From the NCBI GenBank assembly GCA_964625225.1, contig CAZVAR010000037.1:1-26410 (forward strand): DNA of 26,410 nt. Reading direction: 5' to 3'. Within the stretch, counting starts at the first letter, position 1, and each line of letters opens with the position of its first letter. The notes beneath the pieces were generated by a model. That model was not told the DNA's origin, made no database searches, and was given only the letters and a program-made list of their open reading frames with translations. The position numbers and the translations under genes are program-made. Positions 6,803-15,317 of the stretch are shown here, one piece after another. The stretch is from CAZVAR01 sp964625225 (GTDB lineage Bacteria > Pseudomonadota > Alphaproteobacteria > JAJUGE01).

Positions 6803-9757
6803 ATGTTGCCGACTGAGGTGCTTCTGACCCTCGTGCTCGTCCTGCCATTCGCCGGCGGTTTCGTCGCCGGTTTGCTTCCTGCCAATTCCCGCAACATCGA
6901 AGCCTGGCTCGCCGGCGCCGTTGCGCTCGTCGCCCTGATTCTGACCGGTACGTTCTATCCCGTCGTCGCCAGCGGCGAAGTGATCCGCACCGAAATCGAA
7001 TGGCTTCCCACCCTTGGGCTCAATTTCACGCTGCGGATGGACGGGTTTGCCTGGATGTTCACCGTTCTGGTGACGGGAATCGGGCTGCTCGTGGTGCTTT
7101 ACGCACGCTACTACATGTCGCCCGAAGACCCTGTAACACGGTTCTTCTTATTCCTGTTGGGGTTCATGGGCGCCATGCTGGGCATTGTGCTCTCGGGCAA
7201 CCTGATCCAACTGGTGTTCTTCTGGGAACTGACGAGCCTCTTTTCCTTCCTCCTGATCGGCTATTGGCACCACATCGTCAGGGCGCGCGACGCCGCGCGC
7301 ATGGCGCTGACGGTCACGGCGACCGGCGGACTATGCCTTCTTGTCGGTGTCCTGATCATCGGACACATCGTGGGCAGTTACGATCTCGACCGGGTCCTGG
7401 CCTCCGCCGACCAGATCCGCTCACATGCGCTTTATCGTCCGGCGCTGCTCCTCATTCTCCTGGGCGCCCTGACCAAGAGCGCCCAGTTCCCCTTCCATTT
7501 CTGGCTGCCGCAGGCCATGGCGGCTCCGACGCCGGTGTCGGCGTATCTTCATTCCGCCACCATGGTCAAGGCCGGGGTTTTTCTTCTGGTACGGCTATGG
7601 CCGGCCATGGGCGGCACCGATGATTGGTTCTGGATCGTCGGGACGGCCGGCCTGATCACGTTCGCGCTGGCCGCCTATCTGGCGATCTTCCAACAGGACC
7701 TGAAGGGACTGCTGGCCTACTCGACGATCAGTCATCTCGGCCTGATTACGCTTCTGATCGGGCTCGACAGTCCCTCGGCCATGGTGGCGGCTGTTTTTCA
7801 CATGATGAACCACGCCACTTTCAAAGCGTCGTTGTTCATGGCGGTGGGCATCATCGACCACGAAACCGGAACCCGGGACATCCGGCGCCTGAGCGGCCTC
7901 TATCGGCTGATGCCGATCACGGCGACGCTGGCGGTCGTCGCAGCGGGCGCTATGGCTGGCGTCCCATTGCTCAACGGCTTCCTGTCCAAGGAAATGTTCT
8001 TTGCCGAAACCGTCAGCGACCATGTCGATTCTGTTCTCGACGATGCGCTCCCCTATGTCGCGACGCTGGCGGCCACCTTCACCGTCGCCTATTCGCTTCG
8101 CTTCGTTCACGGCGCATTCTTCGGCCCGGCACCGACCGACCTGCCGCGACAACCGCCGCCGCTGCCGTCCTGGATGGTGATACCGGTTGCGCTTCTCGTA
8201 TCGGCCTGCCTGCTGATCGGGATGTTCCCGGCCACTACCGCCGGGCCGTTCCTCGATACCGCGGTTCGTGCGGTGATCGGTCCGGATCTCCCGCCGTATA
8301 GCCTCAAGGTATGGCACGGGTTCACCATTCCATTGCTGATGAGCGTGACCGCCCTCGCCGGCGGTGCGTTGCTCTATCGAGTGCTGCACGGATACCTGTT
8401 GAGCGGAATCGAAGGCCCGCCGGTGCTGCGCCACTTCGACAGCCAGCGCATCTTCGACCGGCTGATGGTTTTCCTGTCCTGGCGGGCGGCGAGATCGGCC
8501 CTGGAAGCGCTGGGGACACGCCGCCTCCAGCCTCAGCTCCGGTTGCTGGTGGGCGCCGCGTTCATCGCTGCGCTATGGCCGCTCTACCGGCAGGAACTGT
8601 TTGCACGCCAAACCGGGTGGTCCGCGATCGATCCGACGCTGGCGCTCGCCTGGGTTGTCGGCGCCGTCTGCGCCGTCGGCGCCGCCTATCAGGCCAAATA
8701 TCACCGTCTCGCCGCGCTTATTCACATGGGCGGAGCGGGTCTCGTCGTCTGCATCACGTTTGCCTGGTTCTCCGCACCGGATCTCGCCTTGACGCAGCTT
8801 CTCGTGGAGATCGTCACCACGGTTCTGCTTCTGCTCGGACTGCGGTGGCTGCCGAAACGCCTCGAAAAGGTCGCGGCCGACAGCCATCCGACCGCCACCG
8901 TTCGATTGCGACGCCTGGGTGATCTCGCCATCGCGACGGCTGCGGGCATCGGGATCGCGCTGCTGGCTTATGTGGTGATGGTGCGCCCCGCGCCCGAAAG
9001 CATCGCACGGTTCTTCCTTGAGCGCGCCTATCCGGAGGGGGGCGGGACCAATGTCGTCAATGTCATTTTGGTCGATTTCCGCGGCTTCGATACGCTGGGA
9101 GAGATCACGGTTCTGGCCGCCGTGGCGCTGACCGTGTATGCGCTGCTGCGGCGGTTCCGCCCGGCGCCCGACAGCATCCCCCGCCCCGAACAGCAACGCG
9201 GTGAGCACGGACGCGACGATGCGACTGCAAGTACGCCGCAGGGCGACCTGCTCGCCGATCCAATCCTGGTGCCGGCGCTGATCATGCGCCTGCTGTTTCC
9301 CTTCATAGGGACGGTCGCCGTCTATCTGTTCATGCGCGGGCACGACCTGCCGGGCGGCGGCTTCGTGGCCGGTCTCACCATGTCCGTGGCCTTCATTCTT
9401 CAGTACATGGCCGGCGGCACCCGGTGGGTGGAGGCTCGCCTGACCATCCTTCCCGTCCGGTGGGTCGGCCTGGGGCTCCTCTTCGCGGCACTCACGGGCG
9501 CCGCGGCCTGGGTCTTCGGATATCCCTTCCTCACGTCCTACTTCACCTACGCGGACCTGCCGGTCATCGGCACGGTCCCGCTCGCCAGCGCAGTCGTCTT
9601 CGACCTCGGCGTCTTCACCCTCGTCGTCGGCGCGACCGTCCTGATCCTGATTGCGCTGGCCCATCAGTCGATCCGCACACACCGCGCCGCCAAGGCCGAT
9701 GCGCCGGCACCCACCCGTCAACCCGCTCCGGCATCGGCGCTGGCGGGAGAAGGATGA
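6803..9757 (+). CDS. mrpAB: Fused Mrp antiporter subunits A and B
   Basis: Largest subunit of the Mrp (Mnh/Pha) Na+/H+ or K+/H+ antiporter, 984 residues, fusing MrpA and MrpB. Residues 1 to about 480 are the NuoL-like proton-translocating unit. Its key residues are Glu142 in FFWELTS, Lys225 in GALTKSAQFPFHFWLP, and His249 and Lys256 in YLHSATMVKAG. A DUF4040-type segment is seen near 625-690 and an MbhE-like segment near 740-790 (DFRGFDTLGEITV). MrpB occupies about 820-960, beginning LLADPILVPALIMR and containing GHDLPGGGFVAGL. The same fusion is known from rhizobial PhaAB. ATG 6803 was chosen because GGGAG at 6787-6791 precedes it and the family starts with hydrophobic sequence here; GTG 6782 is possible. 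The stop overlaps mrpC. Confidence 0.95.
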   Translation: MLPTEVLLTLVLVLPFAGGFVAGLLPANSRNIEAWLAGAVALVALILTGTFYPVVASGEVIRTEIEWLPTLGLNFTLRMDGFAWMFTVLVTGIGLLVVLYARYYMSPEDPVTRFFLFLLGFMGAMLGIVLSGNLIQLVFFWELTSLFSFLLIGYWHHIVRARDAARMALTVTATGGLCLLVGVLIIGHIVGSYDLDRVLASADQIRSHALYRPALLLILLGALTKSAQFPFHFWLPQAMAAPTPVSAYLHSATMVKAGVFLLVRLWPAMGGTDDWFWIVGTAGLITFALAAYLAIFQQDLKGLLAYSTISHLGLITLLIGLDSPSAMVAAVFHMMNHATFKASLFMAVGIIDHETGTRDIRRLSGLYRLMPITATLAVVAAGAMAGVPLLNGFLSKEMFFAETVSDHVDSVLDDALPYVATLAATFTVAYSLRFVHGAFFGPAPTDLPRQPPPLPSWMVIPVALLVSACLLIGMFPATTAGPFLDTAVRAVIGPDLPPYSLKVWHGFTIPLLMSVTALAGGALLYRVLHGYLLSGIEGPPVLRHFDSQRIFDRLMVFLSWRAARSALEALGTRRLQPQLRLLVGAAFIAALWPLYRQELFARQTGWSAIDPTLALAWVVGAVCAVGAAYQAKYHRLAALIHMGGAGLVVCITFAWFSAPDLALTQLLVEIVTTVLLLLGLRWLPKRLEKVAADSHPTATVRLRRLGDLAIATAAGIGIALLAYVVMVRPAPESIARFFLERAYPEGGGTNVVNVILVDFRGFDTLGEITVLAAVALTVYALLRRFRPAPDSIPRPEQQRGEHGRDDATASTPQGDLLADPILVPALIMRLLFPFIGTVAVYLFMRGHDLPGGGFVAGLTMSVAFILQYMAGGTRWVEARLTILPVRWVGLGLLFAALTGAAAWVFGYPFLTSYFTYADLPVIGTVPLASAVVFDLGVFTLVVGATVLILIALAHQSIRTHRAAKADAPAPTRQPAPASALAGEG

Positions 9758-10104
9758 TGGAGCTCGTCGTCGCTCTCGGCATCGGCGTGCTGACGGGTTC
9801 CGGCGTGTGGCTGCTGCTGCGGCCGCGGACCTTCCAGGTCATCATCGGATTGTCGCTGATCTCCTATGCGGTGAACCTGTTCATCTTCGGAATGGGGCGC
9901 CTGCAGACCGGCATGCCGCCGGTCGTCGATCCCGGCTCCGCCGGCGATCCCGCTCGCTACGCCGATCCCGTTCCGCAAGCGCTGGTCCTGACCGCAATCG
10001 TCATCGGCTTCGCGACCACGGCCCTGTTTCTGGTGGTTCTGCTCGCTGCGCGCGGGCTCACCGGAACGGATCACGTCGATGGTCGCGAGCGGGAATCATC
10101 ATGA
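9757..10104 (+). CDS. mrpC: Mrp antiporter subunit C
   Basis: NuoK-like small membrane subunit, 115 residues, with three membrane helices. It contains the family features GVWLLLRPRTFQVIIGLSLISYAVNLFIFGMG and DPVPQALVLTAIVIGFATTAL. The gene starts inside the mrpAB stop: ATG 9757 (TGATG junction) lies 7 nt after GGGAG at 9745-9749, whereas ATG 9754 (ATGA junction) lies only 4 nt after it, so 9757 is preferred. The stop overlaps mrpD by 4 bp. It is required for assembly and activity of the Mrp complex in characterised systems. Confidence 0.93.
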   Translation: MELVVALGIGVLTGSGVWLLLRPRTFQVIIGLSLISYAVNLFIFGMGRLQTGMPPVVDPGSAGDPARYADPVPQALVLTAIVIGFATTALFLVVLLAARGLTGTDHVDGRERESS

Positions 10105-11738
10105 GCGGCTGGGCCAGCCACCTGATCGCCGCGCCGATCGTGCTGCCGCTGCTGGCCGGCTCGATCATGCTCTTCTTCGACGAGCGCAGGCGGTCCCTGA
10201 AGGCCGCGATCGGCCTCTCGGCCACCCTCGCAGTGGCCGCGGCCGCAACCGCATTGCTCGACATCGCGGGTTCGGCCGCGGCCGACGCTCCGCTGAACGT
10301 TTACCGGCTCGGCAATTGGCCGGCGCCGTTCGCCATCGTCCTTGTGCTGGATAAGCTCTCCGCGCTCATGCTGGCGCTGACGAGCATCCTGGCATTCGCC
10401 TCGCTCGTCTTCTCGTTGGCGCGATGGCACCGCGCCGGGGTGCATTACCACCCGCTGTTCCAGTTCCTGCTGATGGGGCTGAACGGAGCCTTTCTTACCG
10501 GTGATCTGTTCAATCTGTTCGTCTTCTTCGAAGTGACGCTGGCGGCATCCTATGGCCTTGTTCTACACGGCTCGGGGATCGCCCGCGTCAAGGCGGGGAT
10601 GCACTACATCGCCGTCAACCTCTCGGCGTCGTTCCTGTTCCTGATCGGCGTCAGCCTGATCTATGGCGTGACCGGAACGCTCAACATGGCCGATCTGGCC
10701 GTCCGCGTACCGCAGATCGCCTCCGAAAGCCGGATGCTTCTGGAAGTCGGGGCCGCGCTTCTCGGCATCGCTTTTCTGGTCAAGGCCGGAATGTGGCCGC
10801 TCAGCTTCTGGCTGCCGGCGGCCTATACGGCAGCGACCCCGCCGGTAGCCGCGATCTTCGCGATCATGACCAAGGTCGGTGTCTATGTCGTGCTCAGACT
10901 TTCGCTTCTGGTGTTCGGCGACGGCGCGGGCGAATCCGCCTCGTTCGGCAGCGCCTGGCTGCTGTACGGGGGGATGGCGACCATCGCCTTCGGAATGATC
11001 GGCGTTCTCGCGGCGCAGGACACGGCACAGATCGCCGCGTTCACCGTTCTGGTCTCGTCGGGCACGCTGCTCGCCGCGATCGGGACCGGCCAGATCGACG
11101 TCACTGCCGGCGCATTGTTCTATCTGGTCATTTCGACCCTCGCGATCGGCGCACTTTTCCTGTTGATCGAGCTGGTAGAGCGCGGCCGCGATTTCGGCGC
11201 AGACATGCTTGCCGTCACCCGCGAGGCGCTCATCGAACCCGACGAAAGCGAGATGGAGGATGATGCAGAAGAGGTCGGCATTCCGGTTCCCGCCACCATG
11301 GCCGCGCTCGGCATCTGCTTTCTGTCCTGCGCCGTGCTCCTCGCCGGATTACCGCCGCTGTCCGGATTCCTCGCGAAGTTCGCGCTTCTGTCCGGCTTGC
11401 TTCGGACCGCCGGCGGGGACGGCGCGGACGTTGTCGCCGGCTCGACCTGGACATTCGTGGCCCTGCTGATCCTGTCCGGCCTGGCGGCAGTGATTGCCAT
11501 GACCCGCGCGGGAATCCGCACCCTGTGGGACGAGCGTGACGTGCCGCGGATCGCCGCCATCGAAATGGCGCCGGTCGCGGGGCTGATCCTACTTTGCGTG
11601 GTGCTGACGGTCGAGGCCGGCCCGACCATGGCCTATATGGAGGCGACCGCGCAATCGCTCCACGAGCCGGTCCACTATGTGCGCGATGTGCTTGCGACGC
11701 GTCCGGACCTTGGCGGGAACGGGGAGACCGGCCGGTGA
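10101..11738 (+). CDS. mrpD: Mrp antiporter subunit D
   Basis: Second large NuoM/NuoN-like ion-translocating subunit, 545 residues, about 14 membrane helices. Key charged residues are present: Glu144 in FVFFEVTLAASYGL, Lys228 in FLVKAGMWPLSFWLP and Lys258 in IMTKVGVYV. These correspond to the glutamate and lysines essential in Bacillus MrpD. An acidic cytoplasmic loop (about residues 378-390, EPDESEMEDDAEE) is visible. ATG 10101 overlaps the mrpC stop (ATGA) and the stop overlaps mrpE by one base, so expression is coupled along the operon. The ribosome site is weak, in keeping with coupling. Confidence 0.95.
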   Translation: MSGWASHLIAAPIVLPLLAGSIMLFFDERRRSLKAAIGLSATLAVAAAATALLDIAGSAAADAPLNVYRLGNWPAPFAIVLVLDKLSALMLALTSILAFASLVFSLARWHRAGVHYHPLFQFLLMGLNGAFLTGDLFNLFVFFEVTLAASYGLVLHGSGIARVKAGMHYIAVNLSASFLFLIGVSLIYGVTGTLNMADLAVRVPQIASESRMLLEVGAALLGIAFLVKAGMWPLSFWLPAAYTAATPPVAAIFAIMTKVGVYVVLRLSLLVFGDGAGESASFGSAWLLYGGMATIAFGMIGVLAAQDTAQIAAFTVLVSSGTLLAAIGTGQIDVTAGALFYLVISTLAIGALFLLIELVERGRDFGADMLAVTREALIEPDESEMEDDAEEVGIPVPATMAALGICFLSCAVLLAGLPPLSGFLAKFALLSGLLRTAGGDGADVVAGSTWTFVALLILSGLAAVIAMTRAGIRTLWDERDVPRIAAIEMAPVAGLILLCVVLTVEAGPTMAYMEATAQSLHEPVHYVRDVLATRPDLGGNGETGR

Positions 11739-12223
11739 TGCGCTGGCTGCCCTTCCCGCTCCTGTCGTTCGCGCTACTCGCCATGTGGCTGCTGCTCAAT
11801 CAGAGTCTGGCTGCAGGACACCTCATCCTGGGTGCCGTGCTCGCCGTCGGCGGTGCGCTCGCTCTGACGGCGCTGGAGCCTCCGAGCTTCCGCCTGCGGC
11901 GACCCGGAGCGATCCTCGAACTGTCGCTTGTCGTTCTCGTAGACATCGTTCGTTCGAATGTCGCCGTGGCGTGGATCATTCTCGGGCCGCGGTCCAGGCA
12001 CGAAACCTCGGGGTTCATGAACATTCCGCTCGAGCTGCGCGCACCGTACGGCCTTGCGGCACTCGCGATCATCATTACGGCGACGCCCGGTACGCTCTGG
12101 GTCAACTTCGATTCCGACAAAGGACTCCTGACAATCCATGTTCTCGATCTGATCGACGAGAATGCCTGGATCAGGACCATCAAGCAGCGTTACGAACGAC
12201 GGTTGATGGAAATATTCGAATGA
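11738..12223 (+). CDS. mrpE: Mrp antiporter subunit E
   Basis: Membrane subunit E, 161 residues. N-terminal helices are followed by the family sequences LELSLVVLVDIVRSNVAVAW and FMNIPLELRA. Conserved ITATPGTLWVNFD precedes a soluble end, LLTIHVLDLIDENAW. ATG 11738 forms a TGATG junction with mrpD, with GGGGAG about 11 nt upstream. A GTG codon immediately before it (11735) is an alternative start. The stop overlaps mrpF by 4 bp. Confidence 0.93.
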   Translation: MRWLPFPLLSFALLAMWLLLNQSLAAGHLILGAVLAVGGALALTALEPPSFRLRRPGAILELSLVVLVDIVRSNVAVAWIILGPRSRHETSGFMNIPLELRAPYGLAALAIIITATPGTLWVNFDSDKGLLTIHVLDLIDENAWIRTIKQRYERRLMEIFE

Positions 12224-12501
12224 GCACGACGATACTGAGCTGGGCTCTCGGTCTCGCCCACGCATTTCTGGCGATGGCCATGGCCTGTGCGGTGCTTCGC
12301 CTGGTGAAGGGGCCGCGCGCGCAGGATCGGATCCTCGGACTCGATACGCTGTACGTCAATGCGATGCTGTTGCTGCTGACCTTCGGGATCCGCACCGGCA
12401 CCACCCTCTATTTCGAGTTGGCGCTGATTATCGGCTTACTCGGCTTCGTCACGACGGTGGCGCTCGCGAAGTTCCTGTTGAGGGGCGAGGTGATCGAATG
12501 A
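12220..12501 (+). CDS. mrpF: Mrp antiporter subunit F
   Basis: Three-helix subunit F, 93 residues, with the family segment VLRLVKGPRAQDRILGLDTL (residues 25-44; Asp36 and Asp42 conserved-looking) after the first helix. Homologues (PhaF, MnhF) have also been linked to bile-salt efflux. ATG 12220 overlaps the mrpE stop (ATGA) and the stop overlaps mrpG (ATGA). Confidence 0.93.
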   Translation: MSTTILSWALGLAHAFLAMAMACAVLRLVKGPRAQDRILGLDTLYVNAMLLLLTFGIRTGTTLYFELALIIGLLGFVTTVALAKFLLRGEVIE

Positions 12502-12812
12502 CGTCCGGTATCGACCTGCCTGCCTGGGCGGCACTGCTGACAGCGCTGTGCGTGACCGTCGGCTCCAGCCTCACGCTTGTCGGCTCCCTCGGTCTGCTCC
12601 GCCTGACGACGTTCTATCGGCGGCTGCACGCGCCGACGCTCGGCACGACCCTTGGAACGGGCGCGATACTGATCGGCTCGATGATCTTCTTCTCCGCGCT
12701 CGGCACGCGCCCGGTTCTGCACGAGATATTGATTGCGGTCTTCGTGACCGTAACGACCCCGGTATCCTTCATCCTGCTGCTGCGAGCGACGCGGCACCGC
12801 CGCCCGGGCTGA
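12498..12812 (+). CDS. mrpG: Mrp antiporter subunit G
   Basis: Three-helix subunit G, 104 residues, ending the mrp operon. Family hallmarks are GSLGLLRLTTFYRRLHAPT (residues 29-47) and TVTTPVSFILLLRA near the C-terminus. It starts at ATG 12498 with a 4-bp overlap with mrpF. No intrinsic terminator with a T-tract follows; a bulged hairpin lies 145 bp downstream. Confidence 0.93.
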   Translation: MTSGIDLPAWAALLTALCVTVGSSLTLVGSLGLLRLTTFYRRLHAPTLGTTLGTGAILIGSMIFFSALGTRPVLHEILIAVFVTVTTPVSFILLLRATRHRRPG

Positions 12813-13416
12813 GTGCACCGGGACCATGAGGCGCTCGGAGCCGTTCCACGCGGCATGGCCACTGATATCGGATGGTGATCCGTGGGCGGCGGTGTCTTCG
12901 GACCCGTCCACCGGTCCGACGCGGCTCTCCTCGCCCGGCGCTTCGGCAGACGTTGGTGCGGTCAGGCGCTCCTGACGCAGATCCGCGTGCCGGTGCGGAT
13001 ACGCCGGCCGGCGAAGGCCGGGCCTGCGACTCGCAGCACCGGCCGCCCCGTCGCGCACCGCTGCCGGAAAGCCGTGGGGTCGATTGTTTCGGTCGGGTCC
13101 GCGAGATGCGGATGGACCGCCTGCGCCTTCACCGGTCCGGCGAAACATTCCGGGGGCGGACGCGCCGTCGCCGATCGCGTCGTCTTCCTTGGTCACGGAC
13201 GGTCTGTCGCCGGTCGTGATGCGCTTCCGGCGCGCACCGGCGGTATCGTCGATGCCCCGATCGTCGTCGGCGGAAGAAGGATTCGCCGCCGGGCCATGCG
13301 GCGACCCGAAGCCCGAAACCGACACCGCCGGGAAGCGGCCCATCCCCGACAGCTGCCGCTACGCTACCGACGCCGCCGGCATTGGTAGCGCCCTCGTCTC
13401 AGACCCTAAGGAAAAC
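12813..13416. other. Intergenic region, no convincing gene
   Basis: This is 604 bp between mrpG and the tRNA. Several frames stay open on both strands but are Arg/Pro-rich, without ribosome sites or recognisable domains. One such minus-strand frame would also cover mrpG and mrpF antisense. A short plus-strand frame at 12826-12977 has no ribosome site. A bulged hairpin at 12957-12979 and a GC palindrome at 13002-13013 are the only structures noted. It may hold decayed sequence. Confidence 0.5.
12957..12979 (+). other. Bulged hairpin downstream of mrpG
   Basis: TGCG (12957-12960) and TCAGG (12962-12966) pair with CCTGA (12971-12975) and CGCA (12976-12979), with one bulged G and a 4-nt loop CGCT. 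No T-tract follows. It may stabilise the 3' end of the mrp transcript or be a factor-dependent termination region. Confidence 0.3.
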
Positions 13417-13493
13417 TGGCGCGCCCGAGAGGATTCGAACCCCTAGCCTTCTGATCCGTAGTCAGATGCTCTATCCAGTTGAGCTACGGGCGC
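13417..13493 (-). tRNA. tRNA-Arg (anticodon ACG)
   Basis: Read on the minus strand it folds as a complete 77-nt tRNA. The acceptor stem pairs GCGCCCG with CGGGCGC. The D-arm is GCTCAACTGGATAGAGC. The anticodon stem TCTGA/TCAGA holds the loop CTACGGA, giving anticodon ACG, which reads CGN arginine codons after deamination to inosine. The T-loop is GGTTCGAATCC. The discriminator G and the CCA end are encoded. Confidence 0.97.
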
Positions 13494-13538
13494 ATTATGG
13501 TGGGGCGGCACGGGATCGCTCCCCGCCGCGCGTCGCGG

Positions 13539-13567
13539 ACCCTACTTAAATTGGGTCTCCTGTGCAA
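13539..13567 (-). promoter_or_regulatory. Possible promoter of tRNA-Arg
   Basis: On the minus strand TTGCAC (13567-13562) and TAGGGT (13544-13539) are separated by 17 bp and lie about 46 bp upstream of the tRNA 5' end. An A/T-rich stretch (AATTTAAG) precedes the -10. Both halves match the consensus only partly. Confidence 0.3.
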
Positions 13568-13627
13568 GAGTCGAGCGAAATATTCCGTCGAACGGCTTAG
13601 GCCCGGCCCCCGCCGTCCGCCAAAGCA

Positions 13628-13656
13628 TTGTCACCCGCGCCGATTTGGCGTTTAAT
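13628..13656 (+). promoter_or_regulatory. Sigma70-like promoter of the coiled-coil lipoprotein gene
   Basis: TTGTCA (13628-13633) and TTTAAT (13651-13656) are separated by exactly 17 bp, and the halves match consensus at 5 of 6 and 4 of 6 positions. Transcription would start near 13663, about 37 nt before ATG 13700. This also argues against the longer reading frame that begins on the -35 hexamer itself. Confidence 0.6.
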
Positions 13657-13699
13657 CGCGCGTCTCGCGAGGGGGCCGGGGGGAGACAGGCAGTCCCGC

Positions 13700-14791
13700 A
13701 TGAGCTATTTCAGAACCGTCGCCGCGATGCTGGGCACCGCGGTCGCACTGGCCGGCTGTGCAGGGCCCAGGCCGCCTGCCGGGCACGGTCACGCGTCCCC
13801 CGCAGGAGTGCAGGTCGCCGCCGCCATGCCCGCGCTCGGCACGTCCGCCTTCGCGGTCGATCCGTTGCGCCCGGGCGAGCCGACCGGAACCTTCGTCGGT
13901 CAGAAGACGCTCCAGCTCCGCCGCGACCTGGAACAGCTCCAGGAGACACTGCGCCGGCACAGCGAGCAGCTCCAGGCGCTGCGCGCCGGCACCGTGCGGG
14001 ATGCGGAGCAGTATTACGGCACGACCGCGGCGATCAATGCCCGCCTCCAAGTCGGCACGACGCCCGGCAACCCTGCCCTGCTGCAGCAGTGGAACGCGGC
14101 ACAGGCCCAACTCAACCAGATCGACGCCAACATCGCCCGAATGAACGATCTGGCGAACCGACTCGCCACCGACGCGGCGCTGGCCGGCTACCTGCTGGAG
14201 GCGATCCGCGCCGCGTACGATATTCCCGGCGCAGTCGAGGCAGATCATCGCCAGCTTTCGATACTCGAGGGCGAGGTGCAGCAGACCGCGGTCGTCGTGG
14301 ACCGGCTGCTGGCCGAGGTCAATGCCGACATCGCCCGCCAGCGCAACTACATCGCCGCGGAGAGGCAGAGCCTCAATATGCTGGCGCAGGCGATCACGGC
14401 CGGCGAGCTCTACGGCGAGGGCATCCGGAGCGCCGGGTTCGCCGCGCCCGTCCCGCCTCGTGACGGCGGCGCCGCGCTGCCGTCCGCCTACACGCCGGAC
14501 GCGCGGCGGCCGCTGGTGATCATCCGCTTCGACCGCCCTGACCTGGACTACGAGCAGCCGCTCTACACGGCCATCAGCCAGGCCCTGGAGCGGCGTCCCG
14601 AGGCCGTGTTCGACGTCGTCGCCATCACCCCGCTCGGCGGACGCGGCGTGACGAGCGGCGCAGCCAAGCGCAATGCCGAGCGGGTGCTGCGCTCGCTGAC
14701 CGAGATGGGCCTGCCCCCCGACCGGGTCCGCCTGTCCGCCGCCAACAGCGCCGATACGGACATCGCCGAGGTCCATATCTATATCCGTTGA
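13700..14791 (+). CDS. Lipoprotein with coiled coil and OmpA-like C-terminal domain
   Basis: Predicted outer-membrane lipoprotein, 363 residues. A signal peptide ends in the lipobox A-L-A-G-C with Cys20. After a Pro/Gly-rich tether come long Gln/Leu/Ala-rich helices, likely coiled coil, at about 66-96 and 126-232. The C-terminal domain (about 271-363) starts PLVIIRFDRPDLDYEQPLY and ends EVHIYIR. Its strand-helix-strand-helix-strand pattern, with AAKRNAERVLRSLTEMGLP in the second helix, recalls the OmpA peptidoglycan-binding fold, but the usual Asp/Arg diaminopimelate-binding pair cannot be assigned with confidence. ATG 13700 was chosen for the signal peptide and because a good promoter lies 44-72 bp upstream. 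It may tether or space the envelope; the function is not established. Confidence 0.82.
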   Translation: MSYFRTVAAMLGTAVALAGCAGPRPPAGHGHASPAGVQVAAAMPALGTSAFAVDPLRPGEPTGTFVGQKTLQLRRDLEQLQETLRRHSEQLQALRAGTVRDAEQYYGTTAAINARLQVGTTPGNPALLQQWNAAQAQLNQIDANIARMNDLANRLATDAALAGYLLEAIRAAYDIPGAVEADHRQLSILEGEVQQTAVVVDRLLAEVNADIARQRNYIAAERQSLNMLAQAITAGELYGEGIRSAGFAAPVPPRDGGAALPSAYTPDARRPLVIIRFDRPDLDYEQPLYTAISQALERRPEAVFDVVAITPLGGRGVTSGAAKRNAERVLRSLTEMGLPPDRVRLSAANSADTDIAEVHIYIR

Positions 14792-14846
14792 GGCATGCGC
14801 CGCGGGCGGCCGCTCCCGGCGCGGCGCCGGCGGACCGGAGAGCCCC

Positions 14847-15317
14847 GTGACCGTGGACCGCAGCGACAAGTCGTTTCCCGTCTCCTGGGACGATCTGCAT
14901 CGCGACACCCGTGCGCTCGCTTGGCGTCTGGCCGAAACCGGCCCGTACGCCGGTATCGTCGCGATCGCTCGCGGCGGGCTGGTACCGGCCGCCATCGTCG
15001 CGCGCGAGCTCGATGTCCGGCGGGTCGACACCGTGTGCGTCGCCAGCTACGACGATCGCACCCAGCGTGCCCCGCAGGTCCTCAAAGCCCTGGACGGCGA
15101 CGGCGACGGGCTTCTGATCGTCGACGATCTGGTCGACACCGGCGTCACCGCGCGCATCGTCCGGGCGATGCTGCCGAACGCGCATTTCGCGACCGTCTAT
15201 GCAAAGCCTGCGGGGCGGCCGCTGGTCGACACCTTCGTGACCCTGGTCAGCCAGGACACCTGGATCGTTTTCCCCTGGGACGACGCAACGCCGATCAGCG
15301 CCGCGCGCCGGCGCTAG
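14847..15317 (+). CDS. gpt: Xanthine-guanine phosphoribosyltransferase
   Basis: Purine salvage enzyme transferring phosphoribose from PRPP to guanine or xanthine, giving GMP or XMP; 156 residues, against 152 in E. coli Gpt, which it resembles throughout. SWDDLHRDTRALAWRL (13-28) is followed by ARGGLVP (41-47) and VDTVCVASYDD (60-70). The PRPP loop IVDDLVDTGVT is at 91-101. AKPAGRPLVD (119-128) and QDTWIVFPWD complete the purine-binding region. The GTG start at 14847 follows GGAGAG at 14836-14841. The gene is monocistronic or in tandem with the upstream lipoprotein (55 bp gap). Its last 23 bp overlap a doubtful minus-strand ORF. Confidence 0.95.
   Translation: MTVDRSDKSFPVSWDDLHRDTRALAWRLAETGPYAGIVAIARGGLVPAAIVARELDVRRVDTVCVASYDDRTQRAPQVLKALDGDGDGLLIVDDLVDTGVTARIVRAMLPNAHFATVYAKPAGRPLVDTFVTLVSQDTWIVFPWDDATPISAARRR

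Noticed and set aside
7595..9721. Minus-strand frames opposite mrpAB (7595-8434 and 8573-9721)
   Set aside because: Gln/Arg/Asp-rich sequences are typical of antisense to hydrophobic membrane proteins; the mrp frame is certain.
13002..13013. 12-bp palindrome CGCCGGCCGGCG
   Set aside because: Simple GC palindromes are frequent in DNA of this composition; nothing nearby gives it a role.
12408..13343. A 311-codon minus-strand frame covering mrpG antisense and the gap before the tRNA
   Set aside because: There is no ribosome site or family resemblance, half of it lies opposite certain genes, and the remainder is low complexity.
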